A stretch of 64,000 nt of DNA from Bacteroidota bacterium (GTDB lineage: Bacteria; Bacteroidota; Bacteroidia; Chitinophagales; Chitinophagaceae). Position numbers and translations under genes: made by a program. Below the pieces are notes generated by a model, which saw nothing but the letters and a program-made list of their open reading frames with translations, had not been told where the DNA came from and did no database searches. Numbering within the stretch: position 1 is the stretch's first letter; each line of letters opens with the position of its first letter. The stretch spans positions 1-64,000 of the forward strand of contig JAPLEJ010000008.1 of assembly GCA_026391435.1 (NCBI GenBank), read 5' to 3'. This document shows positions 28,554 through 38,001 of the stretch, one piece after another.

Positions 28554-29257
28554 GCGGCTTGGATAAGTTTAGCAATTGTAAAAGCAGCACCTGCAGCAAC
28601 TGCTCCAATCATCATTACCTTTAATCCTCCCAACCAAGGATTAATGCCAGTGATTTTGCTTTTAAAGAAACCAAATATATATAAGCAAATCAAGGTGATG
28701 ATCGCTGATACCTTTAATCCATCAATCGCATTTTCTACAAAAAAATACGGCACTAATGGCACCATTCCACCCACGATATAGCTGGCTCCTATATTAAAGG
28801 CGCTTTTTTTAGCCCTTTTGGGGTCTGGTTTTTGTAAACCCAACTCATGTTTCATCATAAATTCAACCCAACGATCATCCTCTTTGATAATTTCCATGGT
28901 CGCCTCCTCGGCGGTAGCTGCACTTAAGCCCCATTCTATAAAAACGCGTCGAACTTCATCTATTTCAACCTCCCTCTTATGTTCTAACTCCCAATATTCT
29001 TTTTTTAACTCGCTATTATAATGATCTTGCTCGGTTTTGCCTGCCAAATAGCCTCCAAGACCCATTGCAATACTCCCAGCTGCAATTTCAGCAATACCCG
29101 CTATCCAAATTAAACTCACATTCCCTTGTACAGCACCACTTAAGCCCGCCGCTAATGCAAAGGGGACAGTAAGACCATCACTCATTCCTATGACAATATC
29201 TGTTAATAAATCGCTGCTTTGTAAATGTTCTTCCAGGTGCAAATGAGTGGGTTCCAT
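28550..29257 (-). CDS. VIT1/CCC1 family iron or manganese transporter
   Basis: From ATG 29257 the protein has 235 residues. A further in-frame ATG lies at 29380, but the extra 41 residues are not family-like, while MEPTHLHLEEHLQ is. Motifs include SDLLTDIVIGMSDGLTVPFALAAGL, the typical first helix of VIT1/CCC1 proteins. A central acidic cytoplasmic region follows (ELKKEYWELEHKREVEIDEVRR and KHELGL), then PKRAKKSAFNIGASYIVGG. The family moves Fe2+ or Mn2+ across membranes. It is unrelated in function to its neighbours, with 28 bases from a TAAATTTG -7 box. Confidence 0.9.
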   Translation of the reverse strand: MEPTHLHLEEHLQSSDLLTDIVIGMSDGLTVPFALAAGLSGAVQGNVSLIWIAGIAEIAAGSIAMGLGGYLAGKTEQDHYNSELKKEYWELEHKREVEIDEVRRVFIEWGLSAATAEEATMEIIKEDDRWVEFMMKHELGLQKPDPKRAKKSAFNIGASYIVGGMVPLVPYFFVENAIDGLKVSAIITLICLYIFGFFKSKITGINPWLGGLKVMMIGAVAAGAAFTIAKLIQAA

Positions 29258-29287
29258 GATAATTATTTTAATACGATAGGGATCTAC

Positions 29288-29295
29288 CAAATTTA
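29288..29295 (-). promoter_or_regulatory. Bacteroidota -7 box (TAAATTTG) for the VIT1-like gene
   Basis: The minus strand reads TAAATTTG, a match to TAnnTTTG, about 30 bases before ATG 29257. No TTTG -33 element is at the usual 19-21 base spacing, so this is a half-match. It also supports ATG 29257, because the longer reading frame would begin upstream of the promoter. Confidence 0.4.
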
Positions 29296-29408
29296 AGCAA
29301 AAAATGATAAATTTAGAGAGGCAAATATTTGCCGTTATTAACCAATATAGGCAATTGATGAGCGAATAATTCGCTCTCATTGTTTTTAAAATTTCTCAAA
29401 ACTATTTC

Positions 29409-30101
29409 ATGAAAAAATTACAAGTGATTTTAATGTTCTTATTCATCTTAGGAGCCAATGCTATTATGGCACAAACTAATTCCGTATCAGTTCCAAACAC
29501 AACAGGAAAAGGATGGAAAAACTTATTTGGAAATAATTTATCTAATGCTATTTATGATAAAGCTATTTGGAAAGATTCAAGCGGTGTGATCACTGCAAGT
29601 AAAGATGACGCTATTTGGAGCTTTGAAGAATATGACGATTTTGTTTTGGATTTAGATTTTCAAAATGCCGACGGAACCAATAGTGGTGTGATTGTTCATG
29701 CTACAGATATTGTAGAATGGATTCCTCATTCAGTTGAAATTCAAATTGCAGATGATTATTCAAAGCAATGGAGTAAGGCAGATCCTAGCTGGCAGTGTGC
29801 GGCTATTTTTGGACATAAGCCTGCTACCAATAAATCATTAAAACCAGCAGGCGAGTGGAATCACTATACTATTACTTGTAAAGGAAAAATGATTTCAATT
29901 GTCTTAAATGGCACATTGGTTAATGAGTGTAATATGAACGATTACACTTCTGCTAAAAAAAATCCAGACGGAACCAATATTCCTTCTTGGTTAAGCAATC
30001 CCATGGCAACGCTTGAACTACATGGCCACATTGGTTTACAAGGAAAACATGCAGGCGCTCCTATTTATTTTAAAAATGTAAAAGTTTTAAAACTACGTTA
30101 A
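29409..30101 (+). CDS. Secreted DUF1080 (3-keto-glycoside hydrolase-like) protein
   Basis: The 230-residue protein has a signal peptide ending in IMAQ and one DUF1080 beta-sandwich domain. Typical segments are a GWKNLFGNNL opening, YDDFVLDLDFQNADGTNSGVIVHA, HSVEIQIADDY, a short GEWNHYTITCKG and LELHGHIGLQGK near the end. DUF1080 proteins are concanavalin-like and some have been characterised as 3-keto-glycoside hydrolases or lyases. It is followed after 50 bases by a Gfo/Idh/MocA oxidoreductase and then by a double-DUF1080 protein, which fits a 3-keto-sugar route (oxidation, then cleavage). Confidence 0.9.
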   Translation: MKKLQVILMFLFILGANAIMAQTNSVSVPNTTGKGWKNLFGNNLSNAIYDKAIWKDSSGVITASKDDAIWSFEEYDDFVLDLDFQNADGTNSGVIVHATDIVEWIPHSVEIQIADDYSKQWSKADPSWQCAAIFGHKPATNKSLKPAGEWNHYTITCKGKMISIVLNGTLVNECNMNDYTSAKKNPDGTNIPSWLSNPMATLELHGHIGLQGKHAGAPIYFKNVKVLKLR

Positions 30102-30151
30102 TCTAATAGGAATAAAATATTTGTCGTACCCAATATCAAAATAAATTTAAA

Positions 30152-31417
30152 ATGAAAATTGAAAAAAATTCAAGGCGAAAATTTATCCAGAATACCGCAA
30201 CCATCATTGCAGGGATTTCGATTATTCCTAGACATGTTTTAGGAAGAGGCTTTATTGCTCCTAGTGACCAGCTCACCAAGGGTATCATTGGATTAGGTGG
30301 AATGGGTCGTGGACATATTGGGTATGCAGGTACGCGTGTCGTAGCTATTTGTGATGTTGATAAAAATCATTTATTGAGTGCTGAAAAATTAGTGGGTGGA
30401 GGCGTAAAAACTTTTCACAATCACCATGATTTAATTGCACTTCCCGAAGTTGATATTGTACATATTGCTACGCCACCTCACTGGCATGGAATTATTGCCG
30501 TTGATGCGGCTAAGGCAGGAAAAGATATTTGGTGTGAAAAACCAATGACCCGAACCATTGGTGAAGGAAAAAGAGTAGTGGAAGCAGTTAAAGAATATAA
30601 GCGCATGTTCCGATTAAATACTTGGTTCCGCTTTGAAGAAAATTTTTACGGAATGAATACCACCGTTAAGCCAATAAAAAAATTAGTAGAATCTGGTTTA
30701 TTAGGATGGCCTTTAACCGTAACAGTAAGTAAAACCACAGGCTTTGATTGGAAATTTTATTGGATAGGAAAAACAAAACTAGAAGAACAGCCTATACCTG
30801 AGGAATTAGACTACGACAGATGGTTAGGACCAGCGCCTTACAAGCCATACAATGCACATCGCGTTCATGGCACTTTTAGAGGCTATTGGGATTATGACGG
30901 AGGAGGATTGGGAGATATGGGACAACACTATCTTGATCCCATTCAATATTTTTTAGGCAAGGATGAAACAAGTCCTATTAAAGTAGAAGTAGATGCTGAG
31001 CAACAACATCCTGATGCTTGTGGAACCTTCCGAAAAATCACTTACACTTATGCGGATGGTTGTAAAATAATTTTAGATGGTGAAGCCACCGATCCAAATG
31101 CAGCTTATATAGAAGGTCCTAAAGGAAAATTGTTTGCTGGGTTTAAATCAGATATTCCGAATTTAAAGGAAAAAATTGCAATGATGCCTGATCCAGCTCC
31201 ACAGGTAACTAATTTTTTAGATTCTGTAAAATACCGAACGCCTTTTGCTTTGAATGAATCCAATGGATTTAGATCATGTACTTTGATCAATTTAGGTAAA
31301 GCGGCTTTACAGCTTGGTAGAACTTTGCATTTTGATCCAGACACGCAGGAGTTCATCAATGATAGGGAAGCTAATTTTTTAATCAACCCTCCTATGCGTG
31401 GGCCTTGGACTTTTTAA
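30152..31417 (+). CDS. Tat-exported Gfo/Idh/MocA family oxidoreductase
   Basis: The 421-residue protein starts with a twin-arginine signal (S-R8-R9-K-F-I then a hydrophobic stretch), so it is exported with its nucleotide already bound. A Rossmann fold follows, with IIGLGGMGRGHIG and VVAICDVDKNH, then the conserved WCEKPM containing the catalytic-region Lys. The C-terminal half has the oligomer beta-sheet of the family and a GGGLGDMGQHYLDP metal-like block. Exported members oxidise or reduce sugars with tightly bound NAD(H). Neighbouring DUF1080 genes point to formation or use of 3-keto sugars. Confidence 0.92.
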   Translation: MKIEKNSRRKFIQNTATIIAGISIIPRHVLGRGFIAPSDQLTKGIIGLGGMGRGHIGYAGTRVVAICDVDKNHLLSAEKLVGGGVKTFHNHHDLIALPEVDIVHIATPPHWHGIIAVDAAKAGKDIWCEKPMTRTIGEGKRVVEAVKEYKRMFRLNTWFRFEENFYGMNTTVKPIKKLVESGLLGWPLTVTVSKTTGFDWKFYWIGKTKLEEQPIPEELDYDRWLGPAPYKPYNAHRVHGTFRGYWDYDGGGLGDMGQHYLDPIQYFLGKDETSPIKVEVDAEQQHPDACGTFRKITYTYADGCKIILDGEATDPNAAYIEGPKGKLFAGFKSDIPNLKEKIAMMPDPAPQVTNFLDSVKYRTPFALNESNGFRSCTLINLGKAALQLGRTLHFDPDTQEFINDREANFLINPPMRGPWTF

Positions 31418-31451
31418 TGATCTCTTATTTCAAAATATAGTAACTATAATT

Positions 31452-33452
31452 ATGAAAAAATATTTTTACCTAATTGCTTTAAGTCTTTGTATTAGTTTTA
31501 GTACACAAGCACAAAATGGAGATAATAAAGTAAATGAAACCTTACAAGTATTTCCGTATAAACATGCAAATGAAATTACAGATGCATTAACCAATATGGG
31601 CACTTGGACATCATCAGAATGGAAGGTTTTATTTAAAATGCTAGAGGATGATTCACTAAAATTAAAAGCCACCTACGCATTAAATGCTTATGTAAATAGC
31701 GTTTCATTAGTAGAAGCTCAAAAAGTTAAAACCATTAAACTCCTTCAGAAGCAGTTAAAAAAAGCAACTACAAATTATGCTACTACTTTTATACATACCG
31801 AAATTGGTTTATTAAGTTCGGCAAGTCAAGTAAAAAGCAGTTTGGAAAATTTACCTTCAATTACAAAAGCGGATACCAAAATAGGAGCTGTTGAAAAAAA
31901 TTCAACCCAACAACTTTTACAACTCCAAGATCAAATGCAGATGGTGTTGGTAAGTGGAAATGAAATACAAAAAAAGAATATTTTATTTCAAGCTTCTAAA
32001 ATACCTAGTCTAGGCGCTTTCATTTTTGTAGGACAATTTTTAGAGGATGCGGCTGTACAAAAGGACGCTGCTATCATTGTAAGTAGATTGGCTATGGCGA
32101 ACCCTTCCATTAAAGGTCCTATTGTAAGACAGGCACTTGAAAAAGCCTTACCCTTCATTAAAGGGGAAGACAGTGCTGTATTGGTTCCAATGCTAACTGC
32201 ACACTTAAAAAAGATGCCTTATGATTATGGATTTATTTCTCTTTTCAATGGCAAGGATTTAACAGGATGGAAGGGATTGGTTGCTAATCCAATTGCGCGT
32301 TCAAAAATGAGTGCTGCAGAATTACAAACAGCACAAGCAAAAGCAAATGAAACTATAAAAAATGATTGGGTCATTAAAGATGGCTTATTGATATTTACTG
32401 GACATGGCGATAATTTATGTACTGAAAAAATGTATGGTGATATAGAAATGTTTGTAGACTGGAAAATTACGGAGAAAGGAGATGCAGGTATTTATTTAAA
32501 AGGAACACCACAGGTACAAATTTGGGATACCAGCCGTCGTGAAGTGGGCGCCCAAGTAGGTTCAGGTGGTTTGTATAACAATCAAAAAAATGTAAGTAAG
32601 CCTTTGGTAGTGGCAGATAATAAGATTGGAGAGTGGAATACTTTTCATATCATCATGAACGGAGATAAAGTGACTGTTTATTTAAATGGAATTTTAGTAA
32701 CAGATAATATTGGACTGGAAAATTATTGGGACCGTAAACTTCCGCTATTTACTAAGGATCAAATTGAATTACAAGCCCATGGCACTTATGTTGCCTATCG
32801 TAATATTTATGTAAGAGAGTTGCCCAATGATTCAAGCACGAAAACTGTTTTAACTTATGCTGAAAATATAGAAGGCTTTACAAGCTTATTTGATGGAACA
32901 CAAATGAACGATTGGGTTGGAAATAAATCGGGCTACTTATTAAAAGATGGCGTGATTGAAGTAAACCCTGAAGCTAAGGGAGGCGGTAATTTATATACAA
33001 AGGAAGAATACAGTGATTTTATTTACCGATTTGAATTTCAATTAACACCCGGTGCGAATAACGGTATTGGTATTCATGCACCTTTAGAAGGAGATGCAGC
33101 ATATGTGGGTATGGAAATTCAAGTGTTAGATAATGAGGCAGACATGTATAAAAATCTAAAGCCTTATCAATACCATGGTTCAGTATATGGTATTGTGCCA
33201 GCTAAAAGAGGTTTTTTAAAACCCTTAGGCGAATGGAATGAGGAGGAGATAATGATGCAAGGATCTAAAATTAAAGTTACACTGAATGGAACTGTGATTA
33301 CTGAAGCAGATTTAAAAGAAGCTACTAAAAATGGTACCATGGACCACAATGAACACCCAGGTTTAAAAAATACCACCGGTCATATTGGATTTTTAGGTCA
33401 TGGCGATGTCGTTCGATTTAAAAATATGCGCATCAAAAAACTGAGTAAATAA
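31452..33452 (+). CDS. Secreted protein with two DUF1080 domains
   Basis: Starting at ATG 31452 (in-frame ATG 31398 would overlap the upstream gene and lacks a signal peptide), the product is 666 residues. Residues 1-19 are an export signal. About 25-260 are helical and repeat-like (HEAT-like, unassigned). The first DUF1080 domain is about 270-465 (FISLFNGKDLTGWKG, GDAGIYLKGTPQVQIWD) and the second about 480-666 (FTSLFDGTQMNDWVG, GANNGIGIHAPLEGDAAYVGM). The two domains differ enough to act on different residues, or one may bind. It ends the plus-strand 3-keto-sugar type cluster that starts at 29409. Confidence 0.9.
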   Translation: MKKYFYLIALSLCISFSTQAQNGDNKVNETLQVFPYKHANEITDALTNMGTWTSSEWKVLFKMLEDDSLKLKATYALNAYVNSVSLVEAQKVKTIKLLQKQLKKATTNYATTFIHTEIGLLSSASQVKSSLENLPSITKADTKIGAVEKNSTQQLLQLQDQMQMVLVSGNEIQKKNILFQASKIPSLGAFIFVGQFLEDAAVQKDAAIIVSRLAMANPSIKGPIVRQALEKALPFIKGEDSAVLVPMLTAHLKKMPYDYGFISLFNGKDLTGWKGLVANPIARSKMSAAELQTAQAKANETIKNDWVIKDGLLIFTGHGDNLCTEKMYGDIEMFVDWKITEKGDAGIYLKGTPQVQIWDTSRREVGAQVGSGGLYNNQKNVSKPLVVADNKIGEWNTFHIIMNGDKVTVYLNGILVTDNIGLENYWDRKLPLFTKDQIELQAHGTYVAYRNIYVRELPNDSSTKTVLTYAENIEGFTSLFDGTQMNDWVGNKSGYLLKDGVIEVNPEAKGGGNLYTKEEYSDFIYRFEFQLTPGANNGIGIHAPLEGDAAYVGMEIQVLDNEADMYKNLKPYQYHGSVYGIVPAKRGFLKPLGEWNEEEIMMQGSKIKVTLNGTVITEADLKEATKNGTMDHNEHPGLKNTTGHIGFLGHGDVVRFKNMRIKKLSK

Positions 33453-33472
33453 AACAATACATTTTATTTCAC
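33445..33472. terminator. Weak AT-rich hairpin between convergent genes
   Basis: GTAAATAAAA and TTTTATTTCAC can pair with one bulge around a 7-nt loop, spanning the 11 bases between the stop codons of the double-DUF1080 gene and the convergent phosphodiester glycosidase gene. GC content is low, so termination is uncertain. Confidence 0.3.
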
Positions 33473-34450
33473 ATAAAACACAGCAGGAACAGGCCTTTGG
33501 CCAGTCGCGTCTGAGGGTTTAATGGTTTCTTTACCATTCACCAATAAGCAGGAGCTTCCTCCGCCATCTAAATTAATGGCTTCATAACATCCTAGCTGTT
33601 CAAATAAATTCGCCAACTCAGGAAGTGTGATTCCTGCTGCAACTCCTTTCATTCTACCCTGTATGGCCATAATGATTAATTTACCCTCTTGAGTGTAACC
33701 CATTGCTGTGCGAGGATGGAAATCTAAGATGGCTTTACCAGCAAATTTTCGTTCTTCATTATTGGATATATTAATACTACCCTCTCTCATTAAAACAGGT
33801 CCGCCACCGATAGCCCAATTCAATTTCCAATGATTCAAGTTAGATAAATGCAAATCCGTACTTGTAAATTTTATATTAGAATCCACGAATGGCGTCATAG
33901 GTGTTTCTTGAAATTGAATGCGCTTACTACTTGAATCCGTATAAGTGTATGCAATATCCATCCTACCTTTTTTATCCATTCCTAAAGCGGCGCCTAATAC
34001 ATGCGTATAAGTGAGTGTATCTTTCCCTTTGCCGGCAATATTGTGAATATTATAAGAAACAGGTTTCCCGTTTTGCACAACCACATTGACATTGGTGTTA
34101 TTTTTAAATTCAAAAAAAGAAGCATTCACTACCAATATAGGTTGTCCTAGTCGTGAAAAAAAAGCCTGCGGTGTTAAGCGTCTAAATAAAGTAGTGTCTG
34201 TATCTAAATGAAGTACTTTATCTCTAGTATCTACTTCAACATAAAAAGCTTTGAAAGCGCTATCCTTAAAAATATTTGCTGATTCAAATACTTTTATAGA
34301 ATTAGGTAGTGGCCCAAATTGTTTACTTACTTCATGCCATTGTAAATTAGATGATTGAGCATATAAGCATGTAGTATAACATGATATTATTAAAATGAAC
34401 AAAATAATAGACGTCCTTAATTTAATATAGTTCGACATGTTATGATTCAT
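33464..34450 (-). CDS. Secreted phosphodiester glycosidase (NAGPA-like)
   Basis: From ATG 34450 the product is 328 residues; ATG 34438, which gives MSNYIKLRTS, is an equally good alternative. The N-terminus has an export signal ending in CLYAQ. The C-terminal half carries the NAGPA-family block HPRTAMGYTQEGKL, a VAAGITLPELANLFEQLGC helix and INLDGGGSSCLLV. The family includes the lysosomal uncovering enzyme that cleaves N-acetylglucosamine-1-phosphodiesters; bacterial members act on envelope or wall phosphodiesters. The gene follows the M14 peptidase by 10 bases on the minus strand. Reading further upstream would run through the peptidase gene, so the longer start is rejected. Confidence 0.9.
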   Translation of the reverse strand: MNHNMSNYIKLRTSIILFILIISCYTTCLYAQSSNLQWHEVSKQFGPLPNSIKVFESANIFKDSAFKAFYVEVDTRDKVLHLDTDTTLFRRLTPQAFFSRLGQPILVVNASFFEFKNNTNVNVVVQNGKPVSYNIHNIAGKGKDTLTYTHVLGAALGMDKKGRMDIAYTYTDSSSKRIQFQETPMTPFVDSNIKFTSTDLHLSNLNHWKLNWAIGGGPVLMREGSINISNNEERKFAGKAILDFHPRTAMGYTQEGKLIIMAIQGRMKGVAAGITLPELANLFEQLGCYEAINLDGGGSSCLLVNGKETIKPSDATGQRPVPAVFYVK

Positions 34451-34460
34451 GAAAAAGTAT

Positions 34461-37148
34461 TTAATACAATTGATTGAATAACATTTTAAAACTAGCATGG
34501 GTTTGACCTCTAAAAGTAATTTCAGGACCAAATACACAAAGCTTGCCTTTACCGATATTGGCTTCAAAAGCAGCAATGCCATCCTGTAGATAAGCTTGGC
34601 CAAAAGCCCATCCGCTTCTTAGGGTTTTGGCTGATGCATACCAAGCCAATGGTACTATTTGCTTTTGCGCAATGGCATCTGGTAATAATCTAAATACAGG
34701 GCTTGAATTAAAATATACATCTGCAGTTGCATTCATACCCCAATTCGCTTGATTATTATTATCAAGTGTTATTTGCATCACACTTCCTGGAATAAAATAT
34801 TTTTCACCTGGTAAAGATTTTTCTTTCCCATCTACCATTTCAACAAGGGCATTTCGAACAGGCGCATTTAAATGATATGCTAGGTTGGCACTTGAGCCTA
34901 TCGTAATTACCTTCCCCCCTTTTTGTATAAAATTGGCTATTGCTGGAATAGATTTATTAATGGTAATATTTCCTAACATAGATTTAAATTCAACAGGCAC
35001 TTCTTCCATCTTGGGTTGGCGTTCTTCAAAAGAAACAGAGGCTTCTGTTTTCAAAGGCGGAATGGCCCCTTCAACAAATACAATCACATCATACTTTGAA
35101 ATTAAATTGGCTGTATCTATTTCCTGAGCAAAAATAAGATTGAATGGAAAATGATATTGTTCAAACACCCACCTTACCCATCCAGATGAAATAGACCCTC
35201 CGTATTTATCCCAAAGTCCAATACGAAGTGCTTTAAGTATTTGTATTGTATCGGTAGGCGGCTTGGTAACACTTGTAAAAACAACGCCATGAGCGCTACT
35301 TAATTTTTCAATAGAAGCATTTAGTTGGTCCGAAAAGCGAACAAAATATTGATCCTTATTTTTATACACTTTGGCGCCTTCCTTTAATAGCTCGTTTACT
35401 GCAACATAAGATGCATTGTCATTTGTAGGAAAAGAATAGCCATAAATATTGGTGATAGATCTATTTATTTTACCAATCGGTTTTTGAATTTCACCATAAG
35501 CTAATGTTTCAAATGGGCCTGAAAAATCATTGAGGATGCGATCAAACTCAATGCCCATTGTAAATGCAGGTGTCCATCCTGCTGCATCATAAGGTCGTAC
35601 TGGGGGTCCCCCTGGATATAAAAAATCATTAGGATGATCTTGTGGTTCAAACATATCTAACACATGAGGTCTATATGCTTGATTCGTCTTGACAATATAA
35701 GAACCTGCGGCATAATTTTTTCCAGCTACCATAAAATCGGAGCTCGCTTGTTGTACTTTAATGCCGCTATTGATTAAAATATTAATGAATTGAATCGCTG
35801 TTGTAGATTGACTGATTGGAATAATATAACCTCGAGGATCTCTCATCGTAGGATTTTTATATATTTTATCAAACACCGTCAGCTGAAATGAATCAATTTT
35901 TCCTGATGGCTTTTCTGTTTTTAATAATTCAGTTAATGCATCTGCTCTTTTAGGATATAATGTCCAGCTGTCTTTGCTTCCTGCGTCAATACTATGCCTT
36001 CCCATGGTATAAATATTAAAAAGCAATTCATCTTTATAACGCGCTGCATAATTTAAAACTGCATAGTTTAAAGAAATAGAATAATCGATTGAATTTTTAA
36101 AATACCATTTTTGTGGTAAAATTGGATAAGGTAAACCACTATTAGGAATTAATTTTTGTGGGACTAATGGAATACTAGAAGGTGTAGGATTACCAATAAT
36201 TTCCGTCAATAATCCAATAATATTATGATAATAAGCAGTCGTTCGTAATCCACCATTCCACCAAGTAGAATAAACGGAACCCCCCTTCATTGTATAACCA
36301 GGTTTACTCTCAGCATTAAGTCGACTACTCATGGCTGCGCCTAATGCATCAATGCCTGTAATTAATAAAGGATCGTACACATGATTAAATGGATCACGAT
36401 AAGGAGGTCCAGCAACAACTGTACCCGGGGGCCCAGTTTGATGATGATTGTATAATATTTGAGGCATCCATTCAATATATTGTTGATGACTCATGTTCCT
36501 TGATTCACTCATATTCATCATATAAAAATCACGATTATTATCATGTCCAATATATTTTTGGTAGAGCCTTGGTAAATTGGAAGTGGTACGCTTTAAAGTA
36601 TCACTACTACGCATATACCAATTGGATACCAATTCTTGCCCATCAGGATTCGCATGGACAAATAAAATAATAGTTGATTTTAAAATACGCTTGGTTTCTT
36701 CGTCATTGCGTGTAATGATTTGGTACATCGTTTCAATCCATTGGTGAATGCCCACCACTTCGGTTGCGTGTAAGCCGCCATCAATCCACACCACCGCCTT
36801 TCCGTCCATAGATAATTTTTTAGCTTCTTCGGGTGTGATATCTTCCGCATGTGCTAATTTTTGAGCAATCAATTTGTATTTTTCCAAATTAGCTAAATTG
36901 CTTGGGTCTGAAACAATCATCATATATTGATTTCTACCCTCTTCCGTTTGACCAATTACTTGCAATTTTACTTTTTTAGAACTAACTGCAACTTTTTTTA
37001 AATACTGCTCCGTTTGTGTAAAATTGGCCAAATGATAATTATCGCCAATTTCAAACCCAAAATGTGATTTTGGACTAGGTACGTTCTGGGCAATTGAAAA
37101 AAAAGAGCTTAACAAAACGAAACTTAAAAGAAAAATAATCTTACGCAT
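34461..37148 (-). CDS. Secreted M14 family zinc carboxypeptidase
   Basis: The 895-residue protein has a signal peptide ending in SIAQ. It shows zinc ligands H127-A-T-E130 in GGLHATEVVG, then VHANPDG near 165, and another His in the YNHHQTGPPG region (235-236), with a later LTEIIGNP, the order expected for M14 peptidases. The C-terminal 400 residues look like a class I glutamine amidotransferase-like or ThuA-like domain plus beta segments (LRIGLWDKYGGSISSGWVRW). Such large M14 proteins are common in Bacteroidota and release amino acids or cleave peptidoglycan peptides. It is the first gene of a minus-strand pair with the NAGPA-like gene. Confidence 0.87.
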   Translation of the reverse strand: MRKIIFLLSFVLLSSFFSIAQNVPSPKSHFGFEIGDNYHLANFTQTEQYLKKVAVSSKKVKLQVIGQTEEGRNQYMMIVSDPSNLANLEKYKLIAQKLAHAEDITPEEAKKLSMDGKAVVWIDGGLHATEVVGIHQWIETMYQIITRNDEETKRILKSTIILFVHANPDGQELVSNWYMRSSDTLKRTTSNLPRLYQKYIGHDNNRDFYMMNMSESRNMSHQQYIEWMPQILYNHHQTGPPGTVVAGPPYRDPFNHVYDPLLITGIDALGAAMSSRLNAESKPGYTMKGGSVYSTWWNGGLRTTAYYHNIIGLLTEIIGNPTPSSIPLVPQKLIPNSGLPYPILPQKWYFKNSIDYSISLNYAVLNYAARYKDELLFNIYTMGRHSIDAGSKDSWTLYPKRADALTELLKTEKPSGKIDSFQLTVFDKIYKNPTMRDPRGYIIPISQSTTAIQFINILINSGIKVQQASSDFMVAGKNYAAGSYIVKTNQAYRPHVLDMFEPQDHPNDFLYPGGPPVRPYDAAGWTPAFTMGIEFDRILNDFSGPFETLAYGEIQKPIGKINRSITNIYGYSFPTNDNASYVAVNELLKEGAKVYKNKDQYFVRFSDQLNASIEKLSSAHGVVFTSVTKPPTDTIQILKALRIGLWDKYGGSISSGWVRWVFEQYHFPFNLIFAQEIDTANLISKYDVIVFVEGAIPPLKTEASVSFEERQPKMEEVPVEFKSMLGNITINKSIPAIANFIQKGGKVITIGSSANLAYHLNAPVRNALVEMVDGKEKSLPGEKYFIPGSVMQITLDNNNQANWGMNATADVYFNSSPVFRLLPDAIAQKQIVPLAWYASAKTLRSGWAFGQAYLQDGIAAFEANIGKGKLCVFGPEITFRGQTHASFKMLFNQLY

Positions 37149-37375
37149 TTATTTAAATTTATATTAAAAGTAGGCTGCTCTTTAGGCGCTGCTGATGAGC
37201 AAGCTCAATTTAAAATTTTTAGTTATCAAATACTAATTATCTCCCGTTTTTTACATGAATGATGCGCCTTATGGTCTGTCAATTTATAAAGGGGGCAGTT
37301 CTAAATTAAGGAAATGAAAAATAGCATAAGCATTTTAAGTGAAAAGCATTAAATTACAAATTAAATACAAGTGTT
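37149..37375. promoter_or_regulatory. Divergent intergenic region between M14 peptidase and thioredoxin-like genes
   Basis: The 227 bases contain the start regions of two divergent genes. I saw a partial dyad around GCTGCTC (37174) and GAGCAAGC but no full promoter pair. Nothing else stands out. Confidence 0.4.
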
Positions 37376-37921
37376 ATGAAAAATATATTGATCCTCTTTT
37401 TACTTATTGGCAGTTTACAAGTGAGTGCTCAAACAACTCAAGCACAAGCAGTCGCCATCGCAAAACCCAAAGCGGATGTAGACATGAAAACATTCAACTT
37501 ATATAATCCATATGAGAATGTAGATTCTGCAATAAAAGTTGCACAAAAATTAGCTGCCAAGGAAGGCAAGCATATTTTTTTACAAATGGGTGGCAATTGG
37601 TGTATATGGTGTGCTCGATTTAATGCCTTCACCACAAGTGATGCTAAAATAGATTCTATTATCAAAGCGAATTACATTGTAGTGCATGTTAATTATTCTA
37701 AGGAAAATAAAAATAAAAGTATTCAGGAAAAATATGAATATCCAGCTCGATTTGGATTTCCTGTTTTTGTCATATTAGATGCAAAAGGAAAAAGATTACA
37801 CACTCAAAACAGCAGTTACGTAGAAAAAGATGCTAATTATAGTAAAGAAAAAGTAATTGAATTTTTTGAGAGCTGGGCTCCTTCTGCATTGAATCCAAAA
37901 AAATACGATTGGTTAAACTAA
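37376..37921 (+). CDS. Secreted thioredoxin-fold protein
   Basis: The 181-residue protein has a signal peptide ending in VSAQ. The active-site motif is W-C76-I-W-C79, inside HIFLQMGGNW, and the downstream cis-Pro segment is FGFPVFVILDAKGK. It lacks the extra helices of DsbA. This is the thioredoxin_7/DUF255-like type of Bacteroidota periplasmic proteins and probably reduces or isomerises disulfides, which could help maturation of the many CxxCH haem proteins in this window (inference). Confidence 0.87.
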   Translation: MKNILILFLLIGSLQVSAQTTQAQAVAIAKPKADVDMKTFNLYNPYENVDSAIKVAQKLAAKEGKHIFLQMGGNWCIWCARFNAFTTSDAKIDSIIKANYIVVHVNYSKENKNKSIQEKYEYPARFGFPVFVILDAKGKRLHTQNSSYVEKDANYSKEKVIEFFESWAPSALNPKKYDWLN

Positions 37922-37927
37922 AATAAA

Positions 37928-37977
37928 AAGGAGTAATAAAAACACCTAAATTTTATTTGATGTTATTATTACTCCTT
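37928..37977. terminator. AT-rich terminator-like hairpin
   Basis: Perfect 12-bp arms (AAGGAGTAATAA at 37928-37939 and TTATTACTCCTT at 37966-37977) enclose 26 bases, with further pairing of AACA and TGTT. It lies between the convergent thioredoxin-like gene and TlpA-like gene. GC content is low and there is no long T tract. Confidence 0.45.
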
Positions 37978-38001
37978 AACTATTTTAAAACTATTTATTT
38001 T

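Noticed and set aside
29258-29380. 41-residue N-terminal extension of the VIT1-like transporter
   Set aside because: Extension lies upstream of the -7 box and is not family-like.
34451-34603. N-terminal extension of the phosphodiester glycosidase into the M14 gene
   Set aside because: The extra residues are the peptidase 3' end read in another frame; the signal peptide begins at the later ATG.
37174-37220. Structured RNA or riboswitch around GCTGCTC / GAGCAAGC
   Set aside because: Pairing is short and imperfect and matches no riboswitch class I know.
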